Shown: positions 9,054-17,372, numbered from the stretch's first letter. The stretch is 64,000 nucleotides of DNA from Lysinibacillus odysseyi (GCA_014595895.1 JABUKB010000001.1:620001-684000); one strand, 5' to 3'. The notes: generated by a model not told the origin, from the letters alone. Program-made: numbers and translations.

Positions 9054-9236
9054 TAGGCAAAATGTGAATAAATGTTTATAAAAAATATAGTAAAAGACCT
9101 ATTACTTATAATAAAATAATATTTTTATGATGTATTGTGTGTTTTGTTTAATGTTTTAGCTGTAAATTATTATTTAGTAATTTCGGTGCAATAGGAGAAT
9201 ATTCGTTATAATAAGAGAGAAGAGAGGAGTGGTTTT

Positions 9237-9908
9237 ATGACAAAATCGCGCATGCTAGGCAGTAGCCTTCTTATTACAATCTGTCTCTCGACTATTGCCA
9301 TATTACTATTATTATTTACGAGCGAAAATAGTCCATTGAAAAATATAAAAGAAACTCTTGCTAAAGCCTCAGAGGAAATTACCGTAGTACAAGCTGTAGA
9401 ACCACCTGCAGAACCGGCTGAAGTGGTGCAGGAAGGCATTCGTATAAAAACCGATCATCTTGGTGTGCATGATATCTTATTTGAGTCTGGTCCTATCCAG
9501 TTACAGGCTGCGTCGGGTCCGGTTACTATGACGATTCAGCAAACATATTTAGAGCGTTTAACAGCTGAGAATAAAGCGGTTCAAAAATATTTGGCAGGTG
9601 GCAGCGTGTCGACAGTTGTGGTGTTAGATATTCAAATTACCAACAATGGAAACGAGCCTGTCCTCTTTAAATTAAATGAAGCAAAATTTAAAGCGGATTC
9701 GGGGGAAGCGGCAGGAGTAAATCCTTTTTTATCGACAAAATTTGAACAAGAACTAGCTCCTAAAGCCAGCCAAAAGGGTGTATTGATGATTGATTTTGAT
9801 TCTGAAGCACGTGCCATTGCGAGTGTCGTGATGGACGTTTTTCCAACGTATAATACAGCCTACGATGAGATAGGAGAAGCAATAGAACTTACTATCCCAA
9901 TGTACTAA
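9237..9908 (+). CDS. Exported membrane-anchored protein, DUF4352-like
   Basis: The 223-residue protein has a short basic start and a hydrophobic segment at about residues 11-29, then a Pro/Glu/Ala-rich linker. An extracytoplasmic beta-rich domain follows, with the pattern of DUF4352 and related immunoglobulin-like folds (VVLDIQITNNGNEPVLFKLN; FDSEARAIASVVMDVFP). No lipobox or cysteine is seen, so it is probably anchored by an uncleaved helix. AGAGGAG lies seven bases before the ATG. It shares a bidirectional terminator with the convergent MFS gene. No enzymatic motif was found. Confidence 0.65.
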   Translation: MTKSRMLGSSLLITICLSTIAILLLLFTSENSPLKNIKETLAKASEEITVVQAVEPPAEPAEVVQEGIRIKTDHLGVHDILFESGPIQLQAASGPVTMTIQQTYLERLTAENKAVQKYLAGGSVSTVVVLDIQITNNGNEPVLFKLNEAKFKADSGEAAGVNPFLSTKFEQELAPKASQKGVLMIDFDSEARAIASVVMDVFPTYNTAYDEIGEAIELTIPMY

Positions 9909-9955
9909 AAAAGCGATTCTGTTCGTAATCATTAATGAACGGGATCGCTTTTTCA
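9908..9955. terminator. Bidirectional terminator between convergent genes
   Basis: AAAAAGCGAT near 9909 pairs with ATCGCTTTTT near 9944, with further pairing of GTTCGT/ATGAAC inside. A and T runs flank both sides, so both converging genes can end here. Confidence 0.85.
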
Positions 9956-9956
9956 T

Positions 9957-11456
9957 TTAACTATTTTCAATTTTTTCAAGGGATGCGAGACTGACATCTA
10001 CACGTTTTAAGAAGAAGGATAAAATAAACCCAAAGAGCGTAACGCCTGTAGCCACTAAAAATGTAAATTGAATTCCTTCTAATAGAGCCAATGTTTTAAG
10101 CTGCATGAAGTCGGCTTCTGAAGCTGTCGCTAGGTCGAGGTTTTTCATCATTTCTTCACCTTGCGATTTTGTGACAGCATTCATAATCGTAACAAATAGA
10201 GCTGTACCTATAGAACCTGCCACTTGTTGTGCAGTATTATTCACCGCTGTACCGTGAGGGTTTAGACGTGTTGGCAATTGATTCAAGCCATTTGTCATAA
10301 TTGGCATCATGACCATCGACATACCGAACATACGCAATGTATAAACACTGATGATAAATAAATAACTTGAGTCGATTTGTAGCTTTGACAATAAATATGT
10401 GGAATAGGCTGTAATCGCTAAACCAGTCCCTGCCAATACACGCGGACCGAATTTATCGAATAATTTCCCTGTAATCGGCGACATAACCCCCATAATAACA
10501 GCGCCAGGCATGAGCATTAAACCTGAATCTAACGGAGAAATCCCGCGCACGCTCTGTACATAGGCAGGTGTCAAAATCATTCCTGAAAACATCGCTACCG
10601 CTGTTACCATCGAAATGACCGAGCTCAGTGCAAACATTGGATATTTATATACACGTAAATCAAGCAACGGTTCCTCTAAGCGGAATTGACGAATAATAAA
10701 CCACGCTAAGCTAATAACCCCAATGATAATCGTGGATAAAACAATCGAATCTGTCCAACCCTCTGTACTGGCCATAGAGAACCCATATAAAATCCCGCCA
10801 AATCCAAGAGCGGATAAGATCACGGAGAAAACATCTAATGACACTTTGCGTGTTTCCATTACATTTTCCAATTTCCAAACAGCCAAAACTAAACTAATGA
10901 TTGCAAATGGCAAAACCATTTCAAATAGAACGCGCCAGTCGTGATATTCCACGATATAGCCAGACAATGTCGGACCAATGGCTGGTGCTGTTATCATAAC
11001 CAACCCGAAAATACCCATTGCAGCCCCGCGTTTTTCACGTGAGAAGCTGACTAGCATAATATTCATAAGAAGAGGCCCCATCACAGAAGAACCCGCTGCT
11101 TGAATCATGCGGCCCGCCAATAATACACCGAAATTCGGTGCAAAAGCAGCCACCGCCGTACCAATTGTAAATAAAACCATAGCCAGGATAAATAATGTCC
11201 GGTTTTTGAAACGTGTAATTAAAAAAGCCGATACGGGAATCAATATTCCGCTTACGAGCATATAACCTGTAGCTAACCACTGTACCGTTGCATAATTATC
11301 AATGTCTAAATCTACCATAATAGATGGTAGGGCGATATTTAATAATGAGTTATTTAAAAAAGACACAAATGCACCAAAAAATAAAATGGCGAGCATTAAA
11401 TAAGGAGTTTTCTTTTCTGTTGTCTCAATATTCATTTCTTCACATTCTTTCTTCAT
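9957..11456 (-). CDS. MFS drug efflux transporter, DHA2 (EmrB/QacA) family
   Basis: A 499-residue, 14-helix major facilitator of the DHA2 family, like B. subtilis LmrB. Motif A lies at about residues 82-92 (SAFLITRFKNR) and the antiporter motif C appears as GLVMITAPAIGPTLSGYI near 150-167. Such proteins exchange protons for cationic or lipophilic drugs. The first ATG has no clear ribosome site. An ATG seven codons in (11435, MNIETTEKK) follows GTGAAGAA and may be the real start. The gene is divergent from a TetR regulator, and a 21-base palindrome overlaps its promoter, so repression by that protein is likely. Confidence 0.9.
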   Translation of the reverse strand: MKKECEEMNIETTEKKTPYLMLAILFFGAFVSFLNNSLLNIALPSIMVDLDIDNYATVQWLATGYMLVSGILIPVSAFLITRFKNRTLFILAMVLFTIGTAVAAFAPNFGVLLAGRMIQAAGSSVMGPLLMNIMLVSFSREKRGAAMGIFGLVMITAPAIGPTLSGYIVEYHDWRVLFEMVLPFAIISLVLAVWKLENVMETRKVSLDVFSVILSALGFGGILYGFSMASTEGWTDSIVLSTIIIGVISLAWFIIRQFRLEEPLLDLRVYKYPMFALSSVISMVTAVAMFSGMILTPAYVQSVRGISPLDSGLMLMPGAVIMGVMSPITGKLFDKFGPRVLAGTGLAITAYSTYLLSKLQIDSSYLFIISVYTLRMFGMSMVMMPIMTNGLNQLPTRLNPHGTAVNNTAQQVAGSIGTALFVTIMNAVTKSQGEEMMKNLDLATASEADFMQLKTLALLEGIQFTFLVATGVTLFGFILSFFLKRVDVSLASLEKIENS

Positions 11457-11473
11457 TTTCTACACTTGTACGA

Positions 11474-11494
11474 TTTTATACTAGAGGTATAAAA
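11474..11494. promoter_or_regulatory. 21-base palindrome, candidate TetR operator
   Basis: Perfect 8-bp arms TTTTATAC and GTATAAAA flank TAGAG, with the centre about 50 bases upstream of the minus-strand MFS gene. The right arm reads as TTATAC/TATAAA-type -10 sequence on the minus strand. Further GTATAAAA-like half sites lie near 11517 and 11566, before the TetR gene. Size and position fit a TetR-type operator controlling efflux and autoregulation. Confidence 0.6.
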
Positions 11495-11584
11495 AAATCA
11501 ATAAAAAGAAATCAATAGTATAAAATATGATATGGTTTAGAAAATAAGGTATACTTAGGCTACAAAGTATAAAAAGGGGAAGTT

Positions 11585-12469
11585 ATGAATAAACGTAAAA
11601 AAGTTATAGCAGAACATGCGTTATCATTATTTGTAGAAAAAGGAATCTCCCAAACATCGATTCAAGATATACTAGACCGGGCAAGCATATCGAAAGGCAC
11701 TTTCTATAATCATTTTTCTTCCAAGCATGAATGCGTGAGTGCTATTTTAGAACAGGCACGATATGATGCTACACTGATGCGAGCAGAATTTATTATTGGC
11801 AAAGACCCAACGGATGATACTGTATTGGCAGAACAAATTACCGTGCTGTCCACAATCAACCGTGCGCGTGGGCTGGATGTGGTATTTGAGGAGATTTTGC
11901 ATTCAGGGGATTCTGAGCTAAAACAAATTGTTCTGGAATATCGCATGTATGAAATCGTTTGGTTGGCCAATCGTTTTCAGGAAGTGTGGGGGGTAGAAAA
12001 ACACGGACAAGCGATTGAGGCAGCAATTATTTTCTTTGGAATGATGCAACACATTTCCTTTACAAGAAAAATGATCCACCAAAAGACATTGGATATAAAA
12101 GTCATTACAAATGTGTGCCTATTATACATGAAGGAAATTGTGGGGGTAATGGTGGAAAAACAGTCTCAAGTATTAGATGCCCAGTTGTTGGAGAATTTTG
12201 TGGATTCATTGAATAAATTGGATGTGACAGAGGAAGAAGTAGTGGAACAGTTAGCCCAATTCCACCTTCTGCCCGACAAAACAAAATCGCAGCAGGAAAT
12301 TACAGAGGCATTACTAGCCGAATTTCAGCTGACACAAAAGCGTGAGGTTGTCATCGATGCGTTATTACGTTCGTTTGGGAAAGAATTTACCTCCTCTCCC
12401 TACTTGCTAGAGGCAAAAGAAATTTCAAGCTTGCTATGGTATATCATAAATCAACGGAAAAGGTCTTAA
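11585..12469 (+). CDS. TetR/AcrR family transcriptional regulator
   Basis: The N-terminal helix-turn-helix is clear: ALSLFVEKGISQTSIQDI, then ASISKGTFYNHFSSK at about residues 34-48. At 294 residues it is longer than the usual 190-220. The extra C-terminal 80 residues or so are acidic and helical (LDVTEEEVVEQLAQFH; LTQKREVVIDALLRSF). It is divergent from the MFS pump with a palindrome between them, so it probably represses the pump and releases it on ligand binding. GGGGAAG precedes the ATG, and a strong terminator follows. Confidence 0.88.
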   Translation: MNKRKKVIAEHALSLFVEKGISQTSIQDILDRASISKGTFYNHFSSKHECVSAILEQARYDATLMRAEFIIGKDPTDDTVLAEQITVLSTINRARGLDVVFEEILHSGDSELKQIVLEYRMYEIVWLANRFQEVWGVEKHGQAIEAAIIFFGMMQHISFTRKMIHQKTLDIKVITNVCLLYMKEIVGVMVEKQSQVLDAQLLENFVDSLNKLDVTEEEVVEQLAQFHLLPDKTKSQQEITEALLAEFQLTQKREVVIDALLRSFGKEFTSSPYLLEAKEISSLLWYIINQRKRS

Positions 12470-12471
12470 AA

Positions 12472-12510
12472 AAACAAGGTTACTCATTTAAGAGCAACCT
12501 TGTTTTTTTG
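12472..12510 (+). terminator. Intrinsic terminator of the TetR gene
   Basis: AACAAGGTT and AACCTTGTT arms, extended inside by CTC/GAG, are followed by seven T residues. The convergent DUF1450 gene ends at 12515 and probably shares it. Confidence 0.88.
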
Positions 12511-12514
12511 TATT

Positions 12515-12790
12515 CTAAATAATAGGGTTTTCCGCTAGTTCTTTATCGATGGCTGTCAGTAAACCCTTCGCTGTATCCGCGTGGATAACCTCACCATTCA
12601 CTAAAGCATAAAAATGGCAATCGCAGATTTCGCAGTGAGAATTGCAGCCTGTATCTTCTACAATGATATCTTCACGCGTTTCCAATATATCATATACGTC
12701 CGGATTACAATAGGCGACATTGGAAACGCAAAATTCCACTTTATTCGCAACGGGGGTAGATTTTTTACCAAATAGTTTTTTAAACATCAT
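12515..12790 (-). CDS. DUF1450 family protein (YuzB-like)
   Basis: The 91-residue protein resembles B. subtilis YuzB in EFCVSN, TGCNSHCEIC and YALVNGE, followed by a short helical C-terminus. The cysteines at FCVSN, YCNP and CNSHCEICDC suggest a metal site or redox role, but the function of this family is not established. It has an extra basic N-terminus (MMFKKLFGKKS) compared with YuzB. AGGAGAAGG precedes two adjacent ATG codons, at 12790 and 12787. Confidence 0.8.
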   Translation of the reverse strand: MMFKKLFGKKSTPVANKVEFCVSNVAYCNPDVYDILETREDIIVEDTGCNSHCEICDCHFYALVNGEVIHADTAKGLLTAIDKELAENPII

Positions 12791-12835
12791 ACCTTCTCCT
12801 ATTTTTTGATAGTACGATTAGTATAGCATATACCA

Positions 12836-13588
12836 TTATAATGAAATTTCGCATTTACTGCTAGAAACATATAAGCCATTTTCATATGTTTTTTCATGCA
12901 ATGCATATGTTTGACCGTCAAACGTCATCACGGTAGAACAGCGGGTGCCATAGCCTTCCATTTGAACAAAAATAGCGGATAGCTGCCGTTCAAGCTGAAG
13001 GGGAACACCTGTGGAGGGTAACAGATCGTCATCCGCCAGATCTTTGGTGGCCAATATGTCGAACAGTGCCTCCTCGTTCAAGTGCCGCTCTGCCGCAATT
13101 TTTGCTGTTTGCTCCTTTAAGCGCTCGACTTTAGGCCAAGGTGTGTTGAGCGTGGCATTCGAAAGACAATGAACCCCAGGTGATACAATATTGATTTCAT
13201 TGTAGACATTGTTGTAATGCACAAGGGTTTCCCGGTCGAAAACGAGTACATTGAAGGGACCGTATTGTGTACGTTGCTGTTGCAGCTGTCGAGCAAACTC
13301 TTCGCTCGGCAAGTCGCCCAATAAAAAGTCCGTTGCAATTTGCCCGCGCGACAATGCCCCTATATCAGCCAATTGTGGATCACGATAATTGGTAATCGCT
13401 GCGAAACGACCATTCTGACTCACGCCTAGCCAAGTCCCGCCTAGCTGTTCATCCCTGCCAGCTGTAATCGGTGCATCGGGCCAATGATGGAGCGGGCTAG
13501 TTGGCCGAATATAAAATTCATCTCGATTGGCCGCTACAATAAGCGGGAAATCTGAATGTGTCCGATAACTAAAACTAATAATGCACAT
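12836..13588 (-). CDS. NRDE (TANGO2-like) family protein
   Basis: This protein contains the defining ANRDE motif (near residues 18-22) and GGTWLG, and belongs to the NRDE/TANGO2 family. I placed the start at the ATG giving Met-Cys-Ile-Ile. Family members keep a cysteine at position 2, which in Ntn-type folds becomes the N-terminal residue. An upstream in-frame GTG at 13597 overlaps the AAAGG ribosome site and is less likely. The molecular function is unsettled; eukaryotic TANGO2 is linked to heme and lipid handling. The gene is single. Confidence 0.85.
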   Translation of the reverse strand: MCIISFSYRTHSDFPLIVAANRDEFYIRPTSPLHHWPDAPITAGRDEQLGGTWLGVSQNGRFAAITNYRDPQLADIGALSRGQIATDFLLGDLPSEEFARQLQQQRTQYGPFNVLVFDRETLVHYNNVYNEINIVSPGVHCLSNATLNTPWPKVERLKEQTAKIAAERHLNEEALFDILATKDLADDDLLPSTGVPLQLERQLSAIFVQMEGYGTRCSTVMTFDGQTYALHEKTYENGLYVSSSKCEISL

Positions 13589-13753
13589 AGCAGTCACGAC
13601 CTTTACCGTTTTGTTTCCTCTATTTTACGCTAGAATGGACAAGAATGAAATTATAGAGGAAAAAGAGGTGTGACGCTTCCTTGTTTACTTGAAGAAAAGC
13701 ACCTTTTTATAATCATTTCAGTATCTGGATATTCAGCAAATAACTCAAATAGC

Positions 13754-13903
13754 TTATTGAGTTTTTCGCTTTTTTCTTTTCTTTACTATAATGAAAGTAA
13801 TTGCACTTATTATTATAAAAAACCCTATTAAAATATATAGAAAAGGATCAATCATAATAAAATAACTATCTTTGAACTGATAATCCTCACTCCCAAGTTC
13901 CAT
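13754..13903 (-). CDS. Small single-span membrane protein (49 aa), possibly frameshifted
   Basis: The 50-codon frame begins 6 bases after a very strong ribosome site (GGGGGAG). It encodes an acidic start (MELGSEDYQ), one hydrophobic helix at about residues 20-40 and a basic tail (KKRKKRKTQ), the layout of a single-span membrane protein with a cytosolic C-terminus. The stop falls just after an A-rich tract. One base shift in that tract opens a further 34 or so codons down to 13651. I do not recognise a family. The remaining bases of the gap 13589-13983 hold no other gene. Confidence 0.55.
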   Translation of the reverse strand: MELGSEDYQFKDSYFIMIDPFLYILIGFFIIISAITFIIVKKRKKRKTQ

Positions 13904-13983
13904 TGGCACTCCCCCCTAAAAATGTATAGAAGTTGAATCTAATATATATTTTAAAGGTTACTATGAAAAAAGGGTGAAAAAAT

Positions 13984-14346
13984 ATGAAGAAAGCAGTTCT
14001 TTATTTAGCGTTAACAATCTTCTTGGCACTTTTGTTAGTTGGCTGTTCCGGAAATCAAAATGAGGAAAAACAAAGTCAAACAGATAATTATAATGAAGTG
14101 AGAGAAACCGCTTGGAATTTTGTTAAAGAGAAGGGTTGGCATACTACGGCAAAAGGAAATTGGCGGAGTGCTGAAGTCACAAAAGTCGTTGCTAATAAGA
14201 ACTATGAGTTATTGGATAAAAATCAGGAAGGAAGAGAAGCATTATCTGTTTCCTTTGAAGAGAAAAAGAATAGTGTGGTAGGGATACCTGTAATACTAAT
14301 TGATCCCAATACCAATAAGGTGATTGGCTATATGCCAAGTGAGTAG
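13984..14346 (+). CDS. Small secreted lipoprotein
   Basis: The 120-residue precursor has a classic lipoprotein signal: basic MKK, a hydrophobic core and the lipobox LVGC with the lipidated cysteine at residue 21. The mature domain is about 100 residues and polar, with the segment ETAWNFVKEKGW and an ending (DPNTNKVIGYMPSE) that looks like a compact alpha/beta fold. The gene family is not recognised. AAGGGTG precedes the ATG. It lies in a patch of small orphan genes. Confidence 0.8.
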   Translation: MKKAVLYLALTIFLALLLVGCSGNQNEEKQSQTDNYNEVRETAWNFVKEKGWHTTAKGNWRSAEVTKVVANKNYELLDKNQEGREALSVSFEEKKNSVVGIPVILIDPNTNKVIGYMPSE

Positions 14347-14470
14347 GAGATAGTGAAAATTACAGTGATGCTAAATTTTGAAAAAACTTATAGTTAATTA
14401 AATAATATCACTTATTAAAAGTAATGAATTCCTTTTGTCATGAATAGTAGATAAAAGGGAGGGTGGTAAT

Positions 14471-14674
14471 GTGCCAAATTATTTAGTCCACGTTAGTTTA
14501 ATCAATGGGAAGAAGGTACAATTTGAAGAAGAATTTGATGATCTTGAGGATATCGCTACGACCTTAATGGATGAAAGTGAATATGAATGGTATTACTATG
14601 AAACATCTGATTATGAAGGAGCGTTTCTAAGGTCACAAATTGTAGATTTCGTGGCAAAAAAGAATGATTCCTAA
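14471..14674 (+). CDS. Small acidic protein, unknown (GTG start)
   Basis: The 67-residue acidic protein begins at a GTG preceded by AAGGGAGGGTGG. An overlapping ATG two bases earlier leads to an immediate stop. The sequence is rich in Asp, Glu and Tyr (EEFDDLEDIA; YEWYYYETSDYEG) and has a predicted beta-alpha-beta character. It is followed directly by a strong terminator. No homologous family is recognised; small acidic proteins of this type occur as immunity proteins and as phage proteins. Confidence 0.7.
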   Translation: MPNYLVHVSLINGKKVQFEEEFDDLEDIATTLMDESEYEWYYYETSDYEGAFLRSQIVDFVAKKNDS

Positions 14675-14700
14675 ACACTCTCAGAGAGAGTGTGTTTTTT
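14675..14700 (+). terminator. Intrinsic terminator
   Basis: ACACTCTC and GAGAGTGT arms with a three-base loop are followed by GTTTTTT. It begins immediately after the stop codon of the small acidic protein gene. Confidence 0.9.
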
Positions 14701-14808
14701 GATTTTTTAAAAAGCGGCATAAGCTAGCATTACTTTTATGGCAAAAAGTTAATAAAGGGAAATATTACCTTTTGTCGAATCGATTAAATGACAGGAGGAA
14801 TTATAGTA

Positions 14809-15102
14809 ATGAAGTTCGAAAAGATGACAGTTGAATTCAATGATGAAACTTTCATATATGAGGTGCAAGGTGTCTATTTAGAAACCGAAAAAGTGACTCA
14901 TGGTAATCCTGGATTTATTCAAGTAAAATTCTTTGAAAACTTTCAGCCAGGTTATCCATTAGATACGCTTAGAAATGAGCCATGCACGATTACGTTAAAT
15001 AAAACTGCTTTTATGTGTTTAGGGTTTGTGATTATAAAAACAGATGATTCAGAGAGTTTGGATGTATTGATAGCGGAAGTTGGAGCCGTAGTGAAAAGTT
15101 AG
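14809..15102 (+). CDS. Small protein, unknown
   Basis: I start this at the ATG giving MKFEKMTVEF, because AGGAGG lies 10 bases upstream of it. The in-frame ATG at 14788 precedes that site and has none of its own. The product is 97 residues, soluble, mixed alpha/beta, with a single cysteine pair (EPCTITL and FMCLGF). I recognise no family. It belongs to the run of short orphan genes between 13.7 and 17.2 kb. Confidence 0.65.
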   Translation: MKFEKMTVEFNDETFIYEVQGVYLETEKVTHGNPGFIQVKFFENFQPGYPLDTLRNEPCTITLNKTAFMCLGFVIIKTDDSESLDVLIAEVGAVVKS

Positions 15103-15232
15103 ATCCTAGCACTTTCATGTGTAACCCGTTCAGTTCATTGGTACAAACATTTGAGATCACAGTCAAATTAGCAAAGTATTATATTTAAAATAGCAATGCA
15201 ATTAATATATATGTCGGTGTTCTTTTTGACAA

Positions 15233-15275
15233 AGAAAATGGCTTGGTCATCATTTAAGGAACCGAGCCATTTTCT
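15233..15275. terminator. Strong hairpin between convergent genes
   Basis: 15-base arms (AGAAAATGGCTTGGT and ACCGAGCCATTTTCT) pair with a single G-U or mismatch. The flanks are A-rich on the left and T-containing on the right, as in a bidirectional terminator. It lies 130 bases past the plus-strand stop. The rest of the 310-base gap (15103-15412) shows only a short AAACAAAT/ATTTGTTT repeat near 15369, which may end the minus-strand gene. Confidence 0.6.
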
Positions 15276-15412
15276 GATTTATTTCGAATTTCTAATATTT
15301 AATAAAAGTCTTCTGTTACTTTAAGGACAATCTATCACACTCTCTTCAACACCGTGATATAGCTCTAAACAAATAAATTTGTTTCTCCACAATAATTTAT
15401 CCTCTGAATCAT

Positions 15413-16120
15413 CTATTTAATATGAACACTCTTCATGAATCTATCAATTTCTTTTCGTTCGTGCTGACCTACAAAAGCTATAATGTAGGATTCCTGACCA
15501 TTGGTAATTTGAAAGATACCATCCAAAATTTCTATACCATTTACATTCCCGTTAATTACTTTAACTCTTTCATTTTCGTCAACAACAAACCGTGCTTGAA
15601 TAAACTGCTGAAAGATTAAGCTATTGAAAAGGATTTCTTCTTCAATTTCTTCTTTAGTAGAAAAAATAGATATTTTCTTTCTATTAAAATTATTAAAAGC
15701 ATATAGAGAAACTTCAAGAACATTAGAAAAGTCATGTTTCTCTATAATTGACTTTGCTTTTTCTTTACTTAATCCTGTATCTCGATAATAATTTTCTACT
15801 AAATCATTCATGCTTTCTTCTGAAGTCATTATACTAATATATTTATTTTCATCCTTATATTGATAATCGACACCAGTCTTATTTTGCTTCCATAAATGGT
15901 ATGGATTATCCAATAAAAAATATAAATGATTATCGAATACAACGGAACTCTTCAGCAACTCTCCTTCGTATCGTAAGGTATCATAGCTAAAATCCTCTAG
16001 CTTTTCCAATGAATTCAGGTAATCACTGTATACCTTAACTCTCAATCCAATCATGAGGGAGAAAGAAATTATTATTATCAAAAGAAAAATTATTACAATA
16101 GATTTTTTAGACATTTTCAT
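15413..16120 (-). CDS. Membrane-anchored protein, unknown
   Basis: The 235-residue protein has a basic start (MKMSKK), a strongly hydrophobic helix at about residues 7-27 and a long charged extracytoplasmic domain. That domain is rich in Glu, Lys and Phe and shows no catalytic motif. No lipobox is present. Codon use is very AT-rich compared with the housekeeping genes around it, which fits an accessory gene. Function is unknown. The N-terminal anchor and a long uninterrupted frame make it credible as a gene. Confidence 0.65.
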   Translation of the reverse strand: MKMSKKSIVIIFLLIIIISFSLMIGLRVKVYSDYLNSLEKLEDFSYDTLRYEGELLKSSVVFDNHLYFLLDNPYHLWKQNKTGVDYQYKDENKYISIMTSEESMNDLVENYYRDTGLSKEKAKSIIEKHDFSNVLEVSLYAFNNFNRKKISIFSTKEEIEEEILFNSLIFQQFIQARFVVDENERVKVINGNVNGIEILDGIFQITNGQESYIIAFVGQHERKEIDRFMKSVHIK

Positions 16121-16461
16121 TTGGATACCCTACTATCTTACAATTATTTGAAGCGATATGAATTTATCTATATTTAATGTATCAGTTCATTTACTTGAAA
16201 GGTATATTTTAACATTTTATGGCAAAACAAAATAGGGTATTATCCAATCAAATAAAAAGAGCGTGATTAGAAAGTAACCAAGTCCTTCACTGCAATATTT
16301 TTTGTTATAGCTCCCGTTAATACAGGAAGCCTAATCTTTAGCTATTTCTTTCCATTCATTCATTCTCTAAAATACTCATTTCCTACAAACTCCAGGATTC
16401 GTCACCAACCTTTCTTGAGTCTCTATGTAACCCTTCTTTTATAAGTCCCGCTTTTTCATAA

Positions 16462-16578
16462 CAAGTACAGATGGGGTGCTTTTTAGTATGTGAAAAAAGA
16501 AAGAGCAATGATTTAGCAAGAAACGTGTACGAGCATTTGGGCGCTGCTGGAGGAAAGTGGGATGGCGGCAAGAAATGA
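16462..16578 (+). pseudogene. C-terminal remnant of a decayed gene, GNAT-like
   Basis: After an in-frame stop, the frame runs 38 codons to a TGA, ending in DLARNVYEHLG and a glycine/lysine tail. The pattern N-x-x-A-x-x-x-Y-E-x-L-G is typical of the last helix of GNAT acetyltransferases. There is no start signal, but a good terminator follows at once, so this looks like the 3' end of a formerly complete gene. The rest of 16121-16655 has no intact gene. A short minus-strand frame near 16275-16335 (VLTGAITKN) may be another fragment. Confidence 0.35.
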
Positions 16579-16581
16579 CTG

Positions 16582-16614
16582 TAACGCAATCCCTGATTGG
16601 CGTTATTTTTTATT
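16582..16614 (+). terminator. Terminator behind the gene remnant
   Basis: TAACGCAATC and GATTGGCGTTA pair with one bulged base and a CCT loop, followed by TTTTTTATTT. Its presence directly after a truncated frame supports the idea that a real gene once ended here. Confidence 0.75.
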
Positions 16615-16673
16615 TCTAAAAAGGAATATTCTTTCACTTTAAGGGAATTTAATGGGTGGAAGGAGTGTTTTAT

Positions 16674-17180
16674 TTGGGAAAAAAGAAAGAAATGAAAAAG
16701 CTGCAGGATCAGGCTCTTGCAAATCTTTATATGGTTGGACTGGAGCATAAACAACTTGTCAGAAAAACTTCTCAGGAAAGAGGTTCCTTTGATTGGGAAG
16801 AGCTCTTAAGTGATTATGAATTAGAAGGGTTATATAAGGTACGGAAAGACAGAAGATACGCATCATTAACCGTTGAGCTTTATGCAATCATTGAGCAACT
16901 GTTAAAAGATATTTATAGTGTTATATATGATGCTGTATACGTACAGACACCTGATGTGAATGTAATTCTTGATCTAGAGAAAAAGCTAAATGATTATTTA
17001 AAATTTGACAACAATACGAAACTATTAGCTGATTTAAGAAGTTTTATTATTCATGAAGACTTTTCACTAAAGAAAGCCAGAAAAAGCGAAAATATAAATA
17101 TTACCTCGAATAATAAAAATTTATTTAAACGCTTACTGAAAGATGCTGAAGGTTATATAAAAAATATAGAATTTAAATAG
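16674..17180 (+). CDS. HEPN-like protein (orphan), TTG start
   Basis: I choose the TTG at 16674, which has AAGGAG eight bases upstream; an in-frame GTG at 16656 overlaps that site. The 168-residue protein is all-helical by composition and carries R-S-F-I-I-H in its second half. This is the R-x4-H pattern of HEPN ribonuclease domains, preceded by long amphipathic helices (SLTVELYAIIEQLLKDIYS). No adjacent nucleotidyltransferase (MNT) gene is seen. HEPN proteins act as RNA-cleaving toxins or defence effectors, but the R-x4-H match alone is weak evidence. Confidence 0.55.
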   Translation: MGKKKEMKKLQDQALANLYMVGLEHKQLVRKTSQERGSFDWEELLSDYELEGLYKVRKDRRYASLTVELYAIIEQLLKDIYSVIYDAVYVQTPDVNVILDLEKKLNDYLKFDNNTKLLADLRSFIIHEDFSLKKARKSENINITSNNKNLFKRLLKDAEGYIKNIEFK

Positions 17181-17203
17181 TATTAGGAGTTTTTACTGAA
17201 CTG

Positions 17204-17249
17204 AACCCCGAATAGGACACTTTTAGAAAGTGTCCGTTATTCGGGGTTT
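17204..17249 (+). terminator. Long GC-rich hairpin after the HEPN-like gene
   Basis: AACCCCGAAT...GGACACTT pairs with AAGTGTCC...ATTCGGGGTT over about 19 bp with one internal bulge. TTTATTTT follows. It is best explained as a terminator. The left arm also resembles the terminal repeats of some IS3/IS150-type elements, but there is no partner repeat or transposase. Confidence 0.8.
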
Positions 17250-17372
17250 ATTTTAGCCCAAAAATCCTGAAAACAAATAAAAATAACGAAAAGTCTAAAT
17301 TTTGTACAACTTGTGACAAGCTTGCTATAATAAGTTTTGCGAATACATACAAAAAGAAAGAAGGTTTTCAAT

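Noticed and set aside
16305-16335. Third copy of the IS605-like left-end repeat (CCCGTTAATACAGG)
   Set aside because: Similarity is confined to about 10 bases and the hairpin is not preserved.
16383-16754. 123-codon minus-strand frame over the gene remnant
   Set aside because: No ribosome site, low-complexity composition, and overlaps the HEPN-like gene start; an antisense shadow.
17204-17249. IS3/IS150-type terminal repeat
   Set aside because: Only one copy is seen, with no second repeat, target duplication or transposase; a terminator explains it better.
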